A stretch of DNA of 64,000 bases from Tepidiforma thermophila (lineage in GTDB: Bacteria; Chloroflexota; Dehalococcoidia; Tepidiformales; Tepidiformaceae), in the NCBI RefSeq assembly GCF_002563855.1, contig NZ_PDJQ01000001.1:682001-746000 (forward strand). Direction: 5' to 3'. Position 1 is the stretch's first letter. The number at the start of each line of letters is the position of its first letter. This document shows positions 1 through 8,616 of this stretch, piece after piece. The notes under the pieces were generated by a model that saw only the letters and a program-made list of their open reading frames with translations, was not told the origin of the DNA and did no database searches. Made by a program: the position numbers and the translations under genes.

Positions 1-2
1 CT

Positions 3-3000
3 GCCAACCAGACCACCGTCGTCTGCGTGATGAACACCAAGACGGCACAGACCCCCAGTATCTCCAAGACCAGGGCGACCGAGGGTGTCTCCGGCGGCTA
101 CGCCTACTGGGACATCAGCGTCGCCAACCCCGAGAACTTCTCCCAGACGGTCGAGATCCACGACAGCGGCGCTACCTACGTCAGCCACAGCGGTGGCACC
201 TGCTCCGACACCGACTTCTCCGACGGGAAGATCACCTGCTCGGTCAACGCCAACGCCACGCTGACCGTCAAGGTGAAGAAGGCGGTCACGCCGCAGTGCA
301 AGCCCACCGAGGTCAACAACACCGCCGCGGTGTACCTCGTGCCGGCCAACGGCGGCGAGAAGACGCTCATCGGCAGCGCCGGCGGCGATAACGACACCAA
401 GTACACCATCCCCGCCGACGAAAAGAAGTGCGGCCTCCCCACCATCACCAAGCAGGCCAGCCAGGCCTCCGAGGTCAGCGACCCTGCTGACATCGCCTGG
501 GTCGTCACCGTCACCAACCCGAACGGCACCAACGGCATCACCCGCAACGTCTGGATTAAGGACCAGAACGTCACCGTGACCTCCGGCCCGGCCTACACCG
601 GCAAAGCGGAATGCAAGCCGGACAGCGGCCAACCGTTCGAGCAGGCGCTGACCAGCGCGAACGGCGTCTACTGCACCATGCCCGCAGGCTCCAGCATCAC
701 CTTCACGGTCAAGCCGGCCAAGACTCCCGAGCGCGCCTGCAAGGACCAGACGTTCACCAACACCGTCGAGCTCTACCTGGCAGGCGACCCGCCGACCAGG
801 CTCGGAGAGGCTTCCTCGACCATCACCCTCCTCGGCGACCCGAAGCTCTGCACCAGGACCATCAAGGTCTGCAAGATCCTCGAGGACAACCGCGACGGGT
901 ACAAGCGGCCGGCAGGCACCTTCACCCTCACCGTCAACGACGGCAGCCAGACAACGCAGCACGCGCTCGATGCCGCCGAGGGCGGCCAGCCCGCCTGCAC
1001 GGCCGTGACCGTCCCCGCGAACGCCACGATCACCGTCGGCGAAACCGCCACCCGCCCGGCCGACTGGAACGGCGACGCCGACGGCTACCCGAAGGTTACC
1101 CAGGACGGCTACACCTTCACCGTCACCAACAAAGAGAAGCCGATCGAGGTGACGGTGACCTTCGTCAAGAAGATCTGCGAAACTTTCAAAGACGTCCCGA
1201 AGAACCCCGGGACCGACTACGTCCACGTCGGCGCGCCCGTCGTGCAGGAGACCGTGGCGGCGCTCGGCGATACCGAAGGCAAATGCACGACGGTCAACGA
1301 CTGGGAGTTCGAGATCTGGTCCTCGACGACGTCGAACCCGTCGTGGCCGGCAGACACTCCCTCGGGTGGGGCTCTGCTCCAGAAGGCCGGGGTCGGGCCG
1401 AACGTGCTGAATTCGGACGCACTCACCGAACTCCTCAACAGCCCGTCTAAGCGGCTGTTCGTCAAGGAGAACTACCAGGCCGGCTACATGTTCGCCGCGC
1501 TCAAGTGCGAGGGCGACACCTACAACAACGACAACTGGGAGTGGATTTTCTGGAGCGCGGCGAAGGACGGGCAGGTCACCTGCACTGCCTACAACGTCCC
1601 CGCCACCAAGACCATCACCATCACGAAGACCTGGGTCGGCGACAGCAGCATCACCGAAGAGGACTACCCGACCTTCCAGGGCCTCCCGGAAGGTGTTACG
1701 TGCACCGGCCCGCAGCCCTCGTCTCCGTCCGGCACCCCGCCGGTCGTCACCGGCACCTGGACCTGCACCGTGCCCTACAGCTGGGAAGGCCAGGTCACCG
1801 AAGTGCCCGCCACGGGGTGGGAGCAGTGCACCTACCCGGAAGCGGTGCCGCTGAATGGCGGCCGCGAGCAGGCTCTCCAGGCTGCGACCATCGTGCCCCT
1901 CGACACCTGGCTTTTCACGAACTGCAAGCAGCCGTCCATCGTCGTCAAGAAGGTCGTCACCAACGTCGAGAACGACACCACCCAGTTCACCGTCACCCTC
2001 ACCGGCGGCGAGAGCTCCCAGACCGGCCAGATCGCCGAAGCGGGCCCGGTGAACGCCAGCTTCACCAACCTCTCGATCACCAACAATTACACCGTCACCG
2101 AAAGCGGCCAGAACGGCTACCAGGTCCTCGGCTGGGCGTTCGCCAACGACGGCACCTGCCCGGCGCAGCCGACGCAAACCGGGGCAACCGCCAACGTTGG
2201 GTCCCTGAACGCCGGCGAAACGAAGACCATCTGCTTCTACAACGAGCGCTTCGGCAACGTCGTCGTCGATAAGCAGGCGCCCGCGGGCGCCGTCACCCCC
2301 GGCACCACCTTCGAGTGGACCATCTCGGTCAGCGTCGCCAACGGCCCGACCTCCTCGGTGCTGACCCTTACCGACACCCTGCCGGCCGGTTTCACCTACG
2401 GCACGCCGACCGCCGACTCGCCGCTGAGCTGCACGCTCACGGGCCTGTCGCTCTCCTGCACGCTCCCGCAGGGCACAGGGATCGGCACCTACAAGGTCAC
2501 CATCCCGGCCACCGTCCCGACCAACGACTTCGACGTCTGCGGCGAGACGACGAACACCGTCTCCTTCTCCGGCGCCGGCACCCAGGGCACCGACAGCGCC
2601 GCGGTGGACATCGGCTGCGTCGCCAGCGACGGCCGCATCCTCGTCCGCAAGGTCGTGAAGGGCCAGCCCGGCGACACCACGTCGTTCACCGCCGAGCTCA
2701 CCGGCCCCGGCATCACCGGCACGGCCACCCAGGATTTCAGCCAGCAGACGCCCGGCCTCTTCCCCGGGCTCTCCGCCGGCACCTTCACCGTCAGCGAGGA
2801 GCCGAAGGACGGCTACGCCTACCTCGGCTGGGCCTACGGCACCATCTCCGGCGATAGCGTCACCTGCCCGGCCAACCCGACCGGCACCGGCAGCGCCACC
2901 GCCACCCTGAGCAATATGTCGCCGCAGGCCGCCATCTGCTTCTACAACGAAGCGCGCGTCACCATCCGCGTCCACAAGACGCTCAACGTCGTCGGCTTCA

Positions 3001-3611
3001 CGTCCGACGGCCAGGGCTGGGAGTTCACCCTCACCGGCTGCGGCATCACCCCGCAGAAGAAGACCACCGACGCCAGCGGCATCGCCGAGTTCACCGACCT
3101 GCCGCCGGCCATCGGCTGCCAGTACACCGTCACCGAAACCGTCCAGCCCGGCTGGACCCCGCAGTTCGTCTCGCAGACGGCCCAGCCCGTCGCGGGCGGC
3201 CAGGTCGTCACCCTCGAGTTCCTGAACATCCGGAACTTCGACCCGCCGTGCGTCGACCCGAACGACCCGCGCTGCGAGCCGCCGCCTCCGCCGAGCACGC
3301 CCACGCCCACGCCGACGACGCCTGAGACGCCGACGCCGACGCCGACAGGCGCCACGTCGACGCCGACCCCGACGGGCACGACCCCGCCGACCAACACCCC
3401 GACCGCGACGCCGACGAACACGCCGGTGACGCAGGTCGCGGGTGAGCGGACGCCGGGTCCGGGCGCCTCGCCGACGCCGCTGGCGCCGGCCACGGGCTAC
3501 GGCTTCGGCACCGCCCAGGGCGGCATGAGCCTCCTGCTTGTGCTCGCCGGCCTGGTCAGCCTCAGCCTCGGCCTCGGGTTCCTCGCCCTCGGCCGGCGCA
3601 CCAACCGGTAA
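3..3611 (+). CDS. large secreted repeat-domain surface protein, 5' end outside the window
   Basis: The frame is open to the window edge, so the N-terminus lies upstream; the GTG at 27 is internal. The protein is rich in Thr, Asn, Pro and paired Cys. Two homologous prealbumin-like (SpaA/Cna-B type) domains, nt about 1930-2250 and 2630-2955, both begin V-V/L-K/R-K-V-V and end ICFYNE. A DUF11-like domain lies between them (nt 2255-2620) and a third Cna-B-like domain follows (2955-3235). A Thr/Pro stalk (3290-3435) leads to P-A-T-G (about 3487-3498), a hydrophobic segment and an RRTNR tail. This layout resembles a sortase substrate or a C-terminally membrane-anchored surface protein. The exact role (adhesin, sheath or S-layer associated) cannot be told. 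Confidence 0.85.
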   Translation, partial: ANQTTVVCVMNTKTAQTPSISKTRATEGVSGGYAYWDISVANPENFSQTVEIHDSGATYVSHSGGTCSDTDFSDGKITCSVNANATLTVKVKKAVTPQCKPTEVNNTAAVYLVPANGGEKTLIGSAGGDNDTKYTIPADEKKCGLPTITKQASQASEVSDPADIAWVVTVTNPNGTNGITRNVWIKDQNVTVTSGPAYTGKAECKPDSGQPFEQALTSANGVYCTMPAGSSITFTVKPAKTPERACKDQTFTNTVELYLAGDPPTRLGEASSTITLLGDPKLCTRTIKVCKILEDNRDGYKRPAGTFTLTVNDGSQTTQHALDAAEGGQPACTAVTVPANATITVGETATRPADWNGDADGYPKVTQDGYTFTVTNKEKPIEVTVTFVKKICETFKDVPKNPGTDYVHVGAPVVQETVAALGDTEGKCTTVNDWEFEIWSSTTSNPSWPADTPSGGALLQKAGVGPNVLNSDALTELLNSPSKRLFVKENYQAGYMFAALKCEGDTYNNDNWEWIFWSAAKDGQVTCTAYNVPATKTITITKTWVGDSSITEEDYPTFQGLPEGVTCTGPQPSSPSGTPPVVTGTWTCTVPYSWEGQVTEVPATGWEQCTYPEAVPLNGGREQALQAATIVPLDTWLFTNCKQPSIVVKKVVTNVENDTTQFTVTLTGGESSQTGQIAEAGPVNASFTNLSITNNYTVTESGQNGYQVLGWAFANDGTCPAQPTQTGATANVGSLNAGETKTICFYNERFGNVVVDKQAPAGAVTPGTTFEWTISVSVANGPTSSVLTLTDTLPAGFTYGTPTADSPLSCTLTGLSLSCTLPQGTGIGTYKVTIPATVPTNDFDVCGETTNTVSFSGAGTQGTDSAAVDIGCVASDGRILVRKVVKGQPGDTTSFTAELTGPGITGTATQDFSQQTPGLFPGLSAGTFTVSEEPKDGYAYLGWAYGTISGDSVTCPANPTGTGSATATLSNMSPQAAICFYNEARVTIRVHKTLNVVGFTSDGQGWEFTLTGCGITPQKKTTDASGIAEFTDLPPAIGCQYTVTETVQPGWTPQFVSQTAQPVAGGQVVTLEFLNIRNFDPPCVDPNDPRCEPPPPPSTPTPTPTTPETPTPTPTGATSTPTPTGTTPPTNTPTATPTNTPVTQVAGERTPGPGASPTPLAPATGYGFGTAQGGMSLLLVLAGLVSLSLGLGFLALGRRTNR

Positions 3612-3689
3612 CGCCCCGGCCGGCAGCCGCCGGCCCCGCTAACCCCACCGCGAGGCCCCGGGAACCCCACCCGGGGCCTCGCCCCGTTT

Positions 3690-4010
3690 CGAGGGAGGAG
3701 GGAGCCCCGCCGTTCCCCTTCTCCCCGCCCAGGGAGGAGGGAGCCCCATCCCCTCGCCAGCCGCCCCGCCGCGGGAGGAGCTTGGAGGTTGGAGCTTGAC
3801 CCAGCCGGCGCCGTCGTGACACTCGCTCCCAGCTCCCCGCTCCCCGCTCCCAGCTCCCCGCTCCCCGCTCCCGGCTCCCGGCTCCCGGCTCCCGGCTCCC
3901 GGCTCCCAGCTCCCAGCTCCCACCTCCCAGCTCCCACCTCCCACCTCCCAGCTCCCCGCTCCCAGCTCCCAGCTCCCACCTCCCAGCTCCCCGCTCCCTT
4001 CTCCCTCTAA
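3690..4010 (+). repeat. heptanucleotide repeat array, composite copy A
   Basis: Two purine-rich arms with GGGAGGAGGGAGCC (about 3693-3745) precede GGAGCTTGACC. The core TTGACC (3796-3801) is followed after 16 bases by GACACT (3818-3823). From 3824 there are about 26 tandem heptamers of the form SCTCCCN, mostly GCTCCCA, GCTCCCC and GCTCCCG. The purine arm is the reverse complement of the pyrimidine heptamers, so the two could pair. No gene is seen between 3612 and 4019; frames through the array only encode a low-complexity A-P-S/G-S-x-L-P type repeat. Confidence 0.9.
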
Positions 4011-4013
4011 ACT
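4008..4013 (+). promoter_or_regulatory. -10 element (TAAACT) of a probable leaderless transcript
   Basis: TAAACT occupies positions -12 to -7 relative to the ATG at 4020, which would place transcription initiation at the start codon itself. No -35 box and no Shine-Dalgarno sequence are visible. The same geometry recurs at several other genes in this window. Confidence 0.5.
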
Positions 4014-4019
4014 ACGCCC

Positions 4020-5057
4020 ATGAGCACCATCCGCATCGGCCTCATCGGCGCGGGCGCCAACACCGCCGCCCGGCACATCCCCGGCTTCCGCCGCATCCCC
4101 GGCGTCGAAATCGTCGGCGTCGTCAACCGCACCCCCGAGAGCTCCCGCCGCGTCGCCGACCAGTTCGGCATCCCGCGCGTCTTCGAATCCCCCGAAGCCG
4201 TCTGCGCCGACCCCGAAATCGACGCCGTTTGCATCGGCACCTGGCCCTACAAACACCGCGACTACACCATCATGGCCCTCGAAGCCGGCAAGCACGTCCT
4301 CTGCGAAGCCCGCATGGCCATGGACCTCCCCGAGGCCCTCGAGATGCTCGCCGCGGCGCAGCGCCGCCCGGAGCTCGTCGCCCAGCTCGTGCCCGCCCCG
4401 TTCGATTTCCGCCTCGGGCCCACCATCACCCGGCTCATCGCCGAAGGCGCCCTCGGCGAAGTCCGCGAAGTCACCGTCCGCGTCCTCAACGGGCAGGGGC
4501 TCGATCCCCACGCCCCGCTCCACTGGCGGCAGCGGCGCGACTACTCCGGGCGGAACGTGCAGATGTTCGGCATCTACGTCGAAATCATCGAGCGGTGGCT
4601 CGGCCGCCACGCCGGGAGCGTCACCGCCGACGGCGCCATCCTCATCCCCGAGCGGCGCGACCCCGAGACCGGGCAGATGGCGCCCGTCACCGTGCCCGAT
4701 ACCTACGTCGTCTGCGGCGAACTCGCCCGCGGCGCGCGCATCACCTACCACCTGAGCACCATGGCCGCCGGCGCCGAAGCGAACGGCATCGCCGTCCATG
4801 GCACGAAGGCGGTGCTCCGCTGGCGCCCGGATGACACCGCCGAGGTCGTCACCTTCGGCCAGCCGCACGGCCACCCGCTCGAACCCGACCCCGGCACCGA
4901 CCGCGGCTGGCGGGTCGAAGAGGACTTCATCGCCTCCATCCGCGAGGGCGCGCCCGTCCGGCTCACGAACTTCGAAGACGGCGTCGCCTACATGCGCGTC
5001 GTCGATGCCGCCCACCGCAGCTGGGAAGAAGGCCGCCGCCTCCCCCTCGGGGAGTAA
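4020..5057 (+). CDS. Gfo/Idh/MocA-family NAD(P)-dependent oxidoreductase
   Basis: The 345-residue length fits the family. The N-terminal Rossmann fold is clear: GLIGAGANTAARHI at residues 7-20, with the next acidic position around 30-36 for the nucleotide ribose. The C-terminal half is the alpha/beta substrate domain of this family. At residues 95-100 the usual C-E-K-P motif, whose Lys contacts cofactor and substrate, reads CEARMA, so the Lys and Pro are both replaced. Substrate is unknown (sugar, inositol or biliverdin-like). The gene stands alone behind repeat copy A and seems to be transcribed without a leader. Confidence 0.85.
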   Translation: MSTIRIGLIGAGANTAARHIPGFRRIPGVEIVGVVNRTPESSRRVADQFGIPRVFESPEAVCADPEIDAVCIGTWPYKHRDYTIMALEAGKHVLCEARMAMDLPEALEMLAAAQRRPELVAQLVPAPFDFRLGPTITRLIAEGALGEVREVTVRVLNGQGLDPHAPLHWRQRRDYSGRNVQMFGIYVEIIERWLGRHAGSVTADGAILIPERRDPETGQMAPVTVPDTYVVCGELARGARITYHLSTMAAGAEANGIAVHGTKAVLRWRPDDTAEVVTFGQPHGHPLEPDPGTDRGWRVEEDFIASIREGAPVRLTNFEDGVAYMRVVDAAHRSWEEGRRLPLGE

Positions 5058-5084
5058 GGGAACCCCCCACCGCCGCCGCCCCTC

Positions 5085-5210
5085 CCCCAGCTTGGAGCTT
5101 GCCCCCGCCCGTCCACACCTCCTTCCCCAGCTTGCAGCTTAAGGCCTCGAGTCCGGCTGCCTTTGACCTTCAACCTCCCAGCTCCAACCTCCAAGCTCCC
5201 AGCTCTGAGC
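5085..5210 (+). repeat. degenerate heptamer repeats
   Basis: AGCTTGGAGCTTG and AGCTTGCAGCTT blocks are followed by mixed heptamers of the AACCTCC, CAGCTCC and AAGCTCC type up to the stop codon of the next, leftward gene. The array has the same strand orientation as the others in the window. Confidence 0.75.
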
Positions 5211-5525
5211 TCACTCCTCCCAGTACCTCCTCCCGAACAGCTCCTCCGCCAGCGCCGCCTCCTCCGCGTCGCGCGGGGGCAGGCCGTGCATCGCCAGCCC
5301 CAGCACCTCCGCTTCCCGCAGTGCCCGGTCCCGGTCGAGCGGCGCCTGCCCGGCGGCGAACACCAGCCGCAGCGCCGCGATGATCGCCTGCGCGCGCGGC
5401 GGGTCGCACTCCTCCCGCCAGAGCGCATCGATCACGTTCCATGCCGCTGCGAGCGGGTCGCGCTCCGAAACCGGCCGCCGGCGGCGGGCGCCCGGCTCCC
5501 CCTTCGAACGCCGTTCCGTCGTCAT
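5211..5525 (-). CDS. small helical protein of unknown function
   Basis: Encodes 104 residues from the ATG at 5525; the longer upstream extension is low complexity. The body is predicted to be largely helical and is acidic toward the end (DAEEAALAEELFGRRYWEE), after a basic N-terminal stretch of about 20 residues (GARRRRPVSERD). I do not recognise the family. It is divergent from the Cys4 helix-turn-helix gene at 5686, and a possible LexA-type palindrome lies in the 160 bases between them, so the two may be co-regulated. Third codon positions are almost all G/C, as in the real genes around it. Confidence 0.6.
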   Translation of the reverse strand: MTTERRSKGEPGARRRRPVSERDPLAAAWNVIDALWREECDPPRAQAIIAALRLVFAAGQAPLDRDRALREAEVLGLAMHGLPPRDAEEAALAEELFGRRYWEE

Positions 5526-5620
5526 GCCCCGAGCGTCGCGCCCGCGGCGCAGCATCCCCCACGCCCCGCTGGCACCCGCGGCACCTGCTGACGACTTCGC
5601 TCCCCGGCGACAGCCGCCGC

Positions 5621-5650
5621 TTGGCACGAATAGAACATCCGTTCTACGCT
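5621..5650 (+). promoter_or_regulatory. promoter region with GAAC-N4-GTTC palindrome (possible SOS box)
   Basis: A perfect inverted repeat TAGAAC-ATCC-GTTCTA spans 5631-5646. Its core GAACATCCGTTC matches the GAAC-N4-GTTC consensus bound by Gram-positive-type LexA. It sits between a -35-like TTGGCA (5621-5626) and a -10-like TACGCT (5645-5650; spacing 18) about 36 bases before the ATG at 5686. A protein bound here would block that promoter. Use of this consensus in this organism is an inference. Confidence 0.5.
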
Positions 5651-5685
5651 CAGCGGCACACATCCACCACGAGAGGGGGCCTGAG

Positions 5686-5982
5686 ATGTCTGAGCCGCTT
5701 CCCCGGCCCGCCCGCTGCGACGCCCTGCCCGAGCACACCGACTACCGTGATACGGGCTGTGACCTCGCGCCGTCCTGCCTCGCCTGCCCGCTGCCGAAGT
5801 GCCGCTACGACCTGCCAGGCGGCCTCGCCGCCATGCTCCGCTCCAGGCGCGATGCCGCCATCGCCGAAGCCGTCCGCCGCCGCCACCTGCCCATCGACGA
5901 CGTCGCCGAGATGTTCGGCCTCTCCCGCCGGAGCGTCTTCCGCGCCCTTCGCCGCGTCGAACGGCCGGGCCGGCAGCAGTGA
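5686..5982 (+). CDS. Cys4-motif helix-turn-helix DNA-binding protein
   Basis: Encodes 98 residues. Cysteines 25, 31, 34 and 39 form C-x5-C-x2-C-x4-C, inside GCDLAPSCLACPLPKC, which could hold zinc or an Fe-S cluster. Residues 70-90 form a helix-turn-helix (DDVAEMFGLSRRSVFRALRR) like those of resolvases and sigma-like regulators. The ATG at 5686 was chosen because GAGAGGGGG lies just upstream and the Cys motif starts shortly after; upstream in-frame sequence is low complexity. The family looks like the small single-domain regulators seen repeatedly in Chloroflexota. The target is unknown; the possible SOS box in its promoter hints at damage-responsive control. Confidence 0.7.
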   Translation: MSEPLPRPARCDALPEHTDYRDTGCDLAPSCLACPLPKCRYDLPGGLAAMLRSRRDAAIAEAVRRRHLPIDDVAEMFGLSRRSVFRALRRVERPGRQQ

Positions 5983-6194
5983 GCCGCCGGCCCGGCGCAG
6001 GAGGCGTCGGGGGCAGCGCCCGCGCGGGCGGGACATCCCTTGCAGGCGCCGCCGGGGAGGAACCCTCCGATATGACATTCGGCCGGGTTCGCCCCGTACA
6101 ACGCAGCAACATTGCAAAAGTTATTGTCAAAATTCCGCGGCAACGGACCGCGCCCGGCCTCCTGGCCCCCGTACCACCGCTCCGCCCGGGGCGG

Positions 6195-6200
6195 TACGCT
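6195..6200 (+). promoter_or_regulatory. -10 element (TACGCT) of a probable leaderless transcript
   Basis: TACGCT lies at -12 to -7 from the holB ATG (6207) with no ribosome binding site between. Upstream, 5983-6180 holds no gene, only an A/T-rich patch at 6110-6137 (TTGCAAAAGTTATTGTC) that stands out against the GC-rich background. Confidence 0.5.
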
Positions 6201-6206
6201 GGGGAT

Positions 6207-7295
6207 ATGGAGCAGGTCATCGGCCACGCCGACCTCCGCCGCGAACTCGCCGCTCTCGCCGCCAGCCCCGAGCCGCCCCACGCGCTCCTCTTCGCCGGCC
6301 CGGAGAGCACCGGCCGGGCCGTCCTCGCGCGCTATCTCGCCATGCTCCTCAACTGCGAAGCGCTCCATCCGCCGCCGGCAGCCGGGGCCTCCCTTTTCGG
6401 CGACGCGCTGCCGCCCGCTGCCTCCGCGCCCGGCGAGCCGTGCGGCGCCTGCCGGGCCTGCCGCCTCATCCTCGAAGGCGCCCACCCCGACGTGATCACC
6501 GTCGCCCCCGGCGATACCCTCTGCCGCCCGCGCGAGGGCGAGTCGCACCCCGCCCACCCCGACTCCGCCGATATCCGCATCTGCCAGGTCCGCGGCATCA
6601 CCGAGCTCGTCGCCCGCTACCCCTTCGAAGCCCGCACCCGCGTCATCATCATCGACCCGGCCGACCGCCTCGCCCTCTACGCCGCGCCGGCCCTCCTCAA
6701 GACGCTCGAAGAGCCGCCCGGCCACACCGTCTTCGTCCTGGTCACCGCCGCGCCCGACCGCCTCCTCGAGACAATCATCTCCCGCTGCCGCCGGATCGAT
6801 GTCCGGCCCGTCGCCCGCGCCGAGATCGAAGCCGGTCTCCTCGCTCGGGGCGTCGACCCGCGCATCGCCGCCGAGGCCGCTGCCGCCGCCCGCGGGCGCC
6901 CCGGCCGCGCCCTCGCCTTCGTCGCCGACCCCGACCTCATGGGCCAGCGCAGCCGCATCCTCGAGCGGTGCGCCCAGCTCGCCGCCGCCGGCATCCCCGC
7001 GCGCTTCGACTACGCCCGCACCCTCGCCGAGCGCTGGCGCGGCGACCAGGCCGCCGTCCGCTTCGAGCTCGAGTGCTGGGAGGCATTCTGGGAGGAGCGG
7101 CTCCGCCGCGCCGCTGCTTCCGGCGCCCGCGAGGAGCTCGCCGGCCCGCTCGAAGCCCTCCGCGCCGTCGCCGCCGCCCGCGAGCACCTCCTCGCCAACG
7201 TCCAGGCCCGGCCCGCCTTCGACCTTATGCTCCTCCGCTTCCCCCGCGTTACACTGGAACCCAGCACCGAGGAAGAACTCCCGGCCCATGCCTGA
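6207..7295 (+). CDS. holB: DNA polymerase III clamp-loader subunit delta prime
   Basis: Encodes 362 residues. The N-terminal AAA+ module has a degenerate Walker A, GPESTGRA (31-38), lacking the usual G-K-T/S as is normal for delta-prime subunits. The zinc-finger cysteines are C50, C79, C82 and C85, so there is an insertion of about 20 residues between the first and second Cys. The SRC motif (ISRCRR, about 191-196) is present. The gene works in the clamp loader with tau/gamma and delta. It overlaps the next gene by 8 bases; the holB-ricT order is the same as in Bacillus (holB-yaaT). Confidence 0.92.
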   Translation: MEQVIGHADLRRELAALAASPEPPHALLFAGPESTGRAVLARYLAMLLNCEALHPPPAAGASLFGDALPPAASAPGEPCGACRACRLILEGAHPDVITVAPGDTLCRPREGESHPAHPDSADIRICQVRGITELVARYPFEARTRVIIIDPADRLALYAAPALLKTLEEPPGHTVFVLVTAAPDRLLETIISRCRRIDVRPVARAEIEAGLLARGVDPRIAAEAAAAARGRPGRALAFVADPDLMGQRSRILERCAQLAAAGIPARFDYARTLAERWRGDQAAVRFELECWEAFWEERLRRAAASGAREELAGPLEALRAVAAAREHLLANVQARPAFDLMLLRFPRVTLEPSTEEELPAHA

Positions 7296-8604
7296 ACGAC
7301 CCCCGCGCGTCGCCGGCGTGCGCTTTCGAAACGCCGGCAAGATCTTCTATTTCCACGCGGCCGGCCTTCGTCTCGAACCGGGCGAATACGTCGTCGTCGA
7401 AACCGTCCGCGGGCCCGAAATCGCCCGCGTCGTCATCGCGCCCGACCAGGTCGTCGTCGATGAGCTCCCCCGCGACGAGCTCAAGCCGATCCTCCGCCTG
7501 GCCACCGAAGCCGATATCCGCCGGGCCGATGAACTCCACCGGAGGGCTCAGGAACTCCTCCCCGAGGCGCGCCGCCTCGGCGGGGAGACCGGGTTTCCCG
7601 CCCGCATCGACGCCGCCTCCTTCACCCTCGACGGGAAACGGCTGACCTTCTCCTTCACCAGCGAAGAGCGGCTCGATTACCGCGAATTCGTCCGCCGCGC
7701 CAGCCAGCAGTTCAACGCCCGCGTCGAAATGCACCAGATGGGCGCCCGCGACCGCGCCCGCCTCGCCGGCGGCTACGGCATCTGCGGCCGCGAACTCTGC
7801 TGCGCCAGCTGGCTCGAAACCTTCCCCTCCATCTCCATCCGCATGGCCAAGGACCAGGAGCTTCCGCTCAACCCCCAGAAGATCAGCGGCCTCTGCGGGC
7901 GCCTCCTCTGCTGCCTCAGCTACGAAGACGAGGGCTACCGCGAGATGCGGAAGTCGCTCCCGAAGGTCGGCCAGCGCTGCAGCACCCCAACCGGCGAGGG
8001 CAAAGTCGTCGCCATCAACATCCTCAAGCGGCAGGTCACCCTCCTCGTCGACGGCCAGCGCATCGAAGTCGGCGACCGCGACCTCGGCACCGTCGTCCGG
8101 TGGGACCCCTCCAGCAAGAGCGCGCCGCCCCCGCCCAGCATCGCGCGAGAGGAGGCGATCGCCCTCGGCCTCATCGAGCCCGACGCCGAAGACCTCGCCG
8201 AAACCCCGGCCGAGGAGCTCGAAACCGCCTTCGAACCCGGGCCCGGGCGCGGCCGGCTGCCCGGCGGCGGCCCTCGCCGCATCGTCCCGGCCCGCCCTGC
8301 GAAGGCCGAGCCTGCCGCTCCGCCGCCCGCGCAGGCGCCGCCGGCTGCTTCCCGTCCCCGCCGTCCGCGGGGGAGTGCCGAATCAGCCCAGCAGCCCGGC
8401 GCCGCCAGGCCGGCTCAGCCGGCGGCCGGACCGCAGCCCCCGGCGGGCCGCCTCTTCCGCCGCGCCGGCAGCGGCCAACAGCAGCCCCCGCCGCCCGGGG
8501 AGCCGCCGGCGCACGCAGAGGGGACCTCAGCCGGGGCATCCCGCCGGCGCCGGCGCCGCCGCGGACGGGGCGGCGGCCAGCAGCCGGCCCCCGGCGAGGA
8601 CTGA
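7288..8604 (+). CDS. ricT: PSP1-domain protein, RicT/YaaT family, with long basic tail
   Basis: Encodes 438 residues; the PSP1 domain covers roughly residues 1-270. The family cysteines are visible in GICGRELCCASW (about 164-175) and GLCGRLLCCLSYE (about 200-212), which in Bacillus RicT take part in binding Fe-S clusters of the RicA/F/T complex acting on RNase Y and phosphorelay. The family is normally about 275 residues; here about 165 residues of Pro/Ala/Arg-rich low complexity follow, ending in a run of seven arginines and a Gly/Gln-rich tip. Such a tail could bind nucleic acid. The ATG at 7288 overlaps holB, which implies translational coupling. Confidence 0.88.
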   Translation: MPERPPRVAGVRFRNAGKIFYFHAAGLRLEPGEYVVVETVRGPEIARVVIAPDQVVVDELPRDELKPILRLATEADIRRADELHRRAQELLPEARRLGGETGFPARIDAASFTLDGKRLTFSFTSEERLDYREFVRRASQQFNARVEMHQMGARDRARLAGGYGICGRELCCASWLETFPSISIRMAKDQELPLNPQKISGLCGRLLCCLSYEDEGYREMRKSLPKVGQRCSTPTGEGKVVAINILKRQVTLLVDGQRIEVGDRDLGTVVRWDPSSKSAPPPPSIAREEAIALGLIEPDAEDLAETPAEELETAFEPGPGRGRLPGGGPRRIVPARPAKAEPAAPPPAQAPPAASRPRRPRGSAESAQQPGAARPAQPAAGPQPPAGRLFRRAGSGQQQPPPPGEPPAHAEGTSAGASRRRRRRRGRGGGQQPAPGED

Positions 8605-8616
8605 CCCGGGCTCCCC

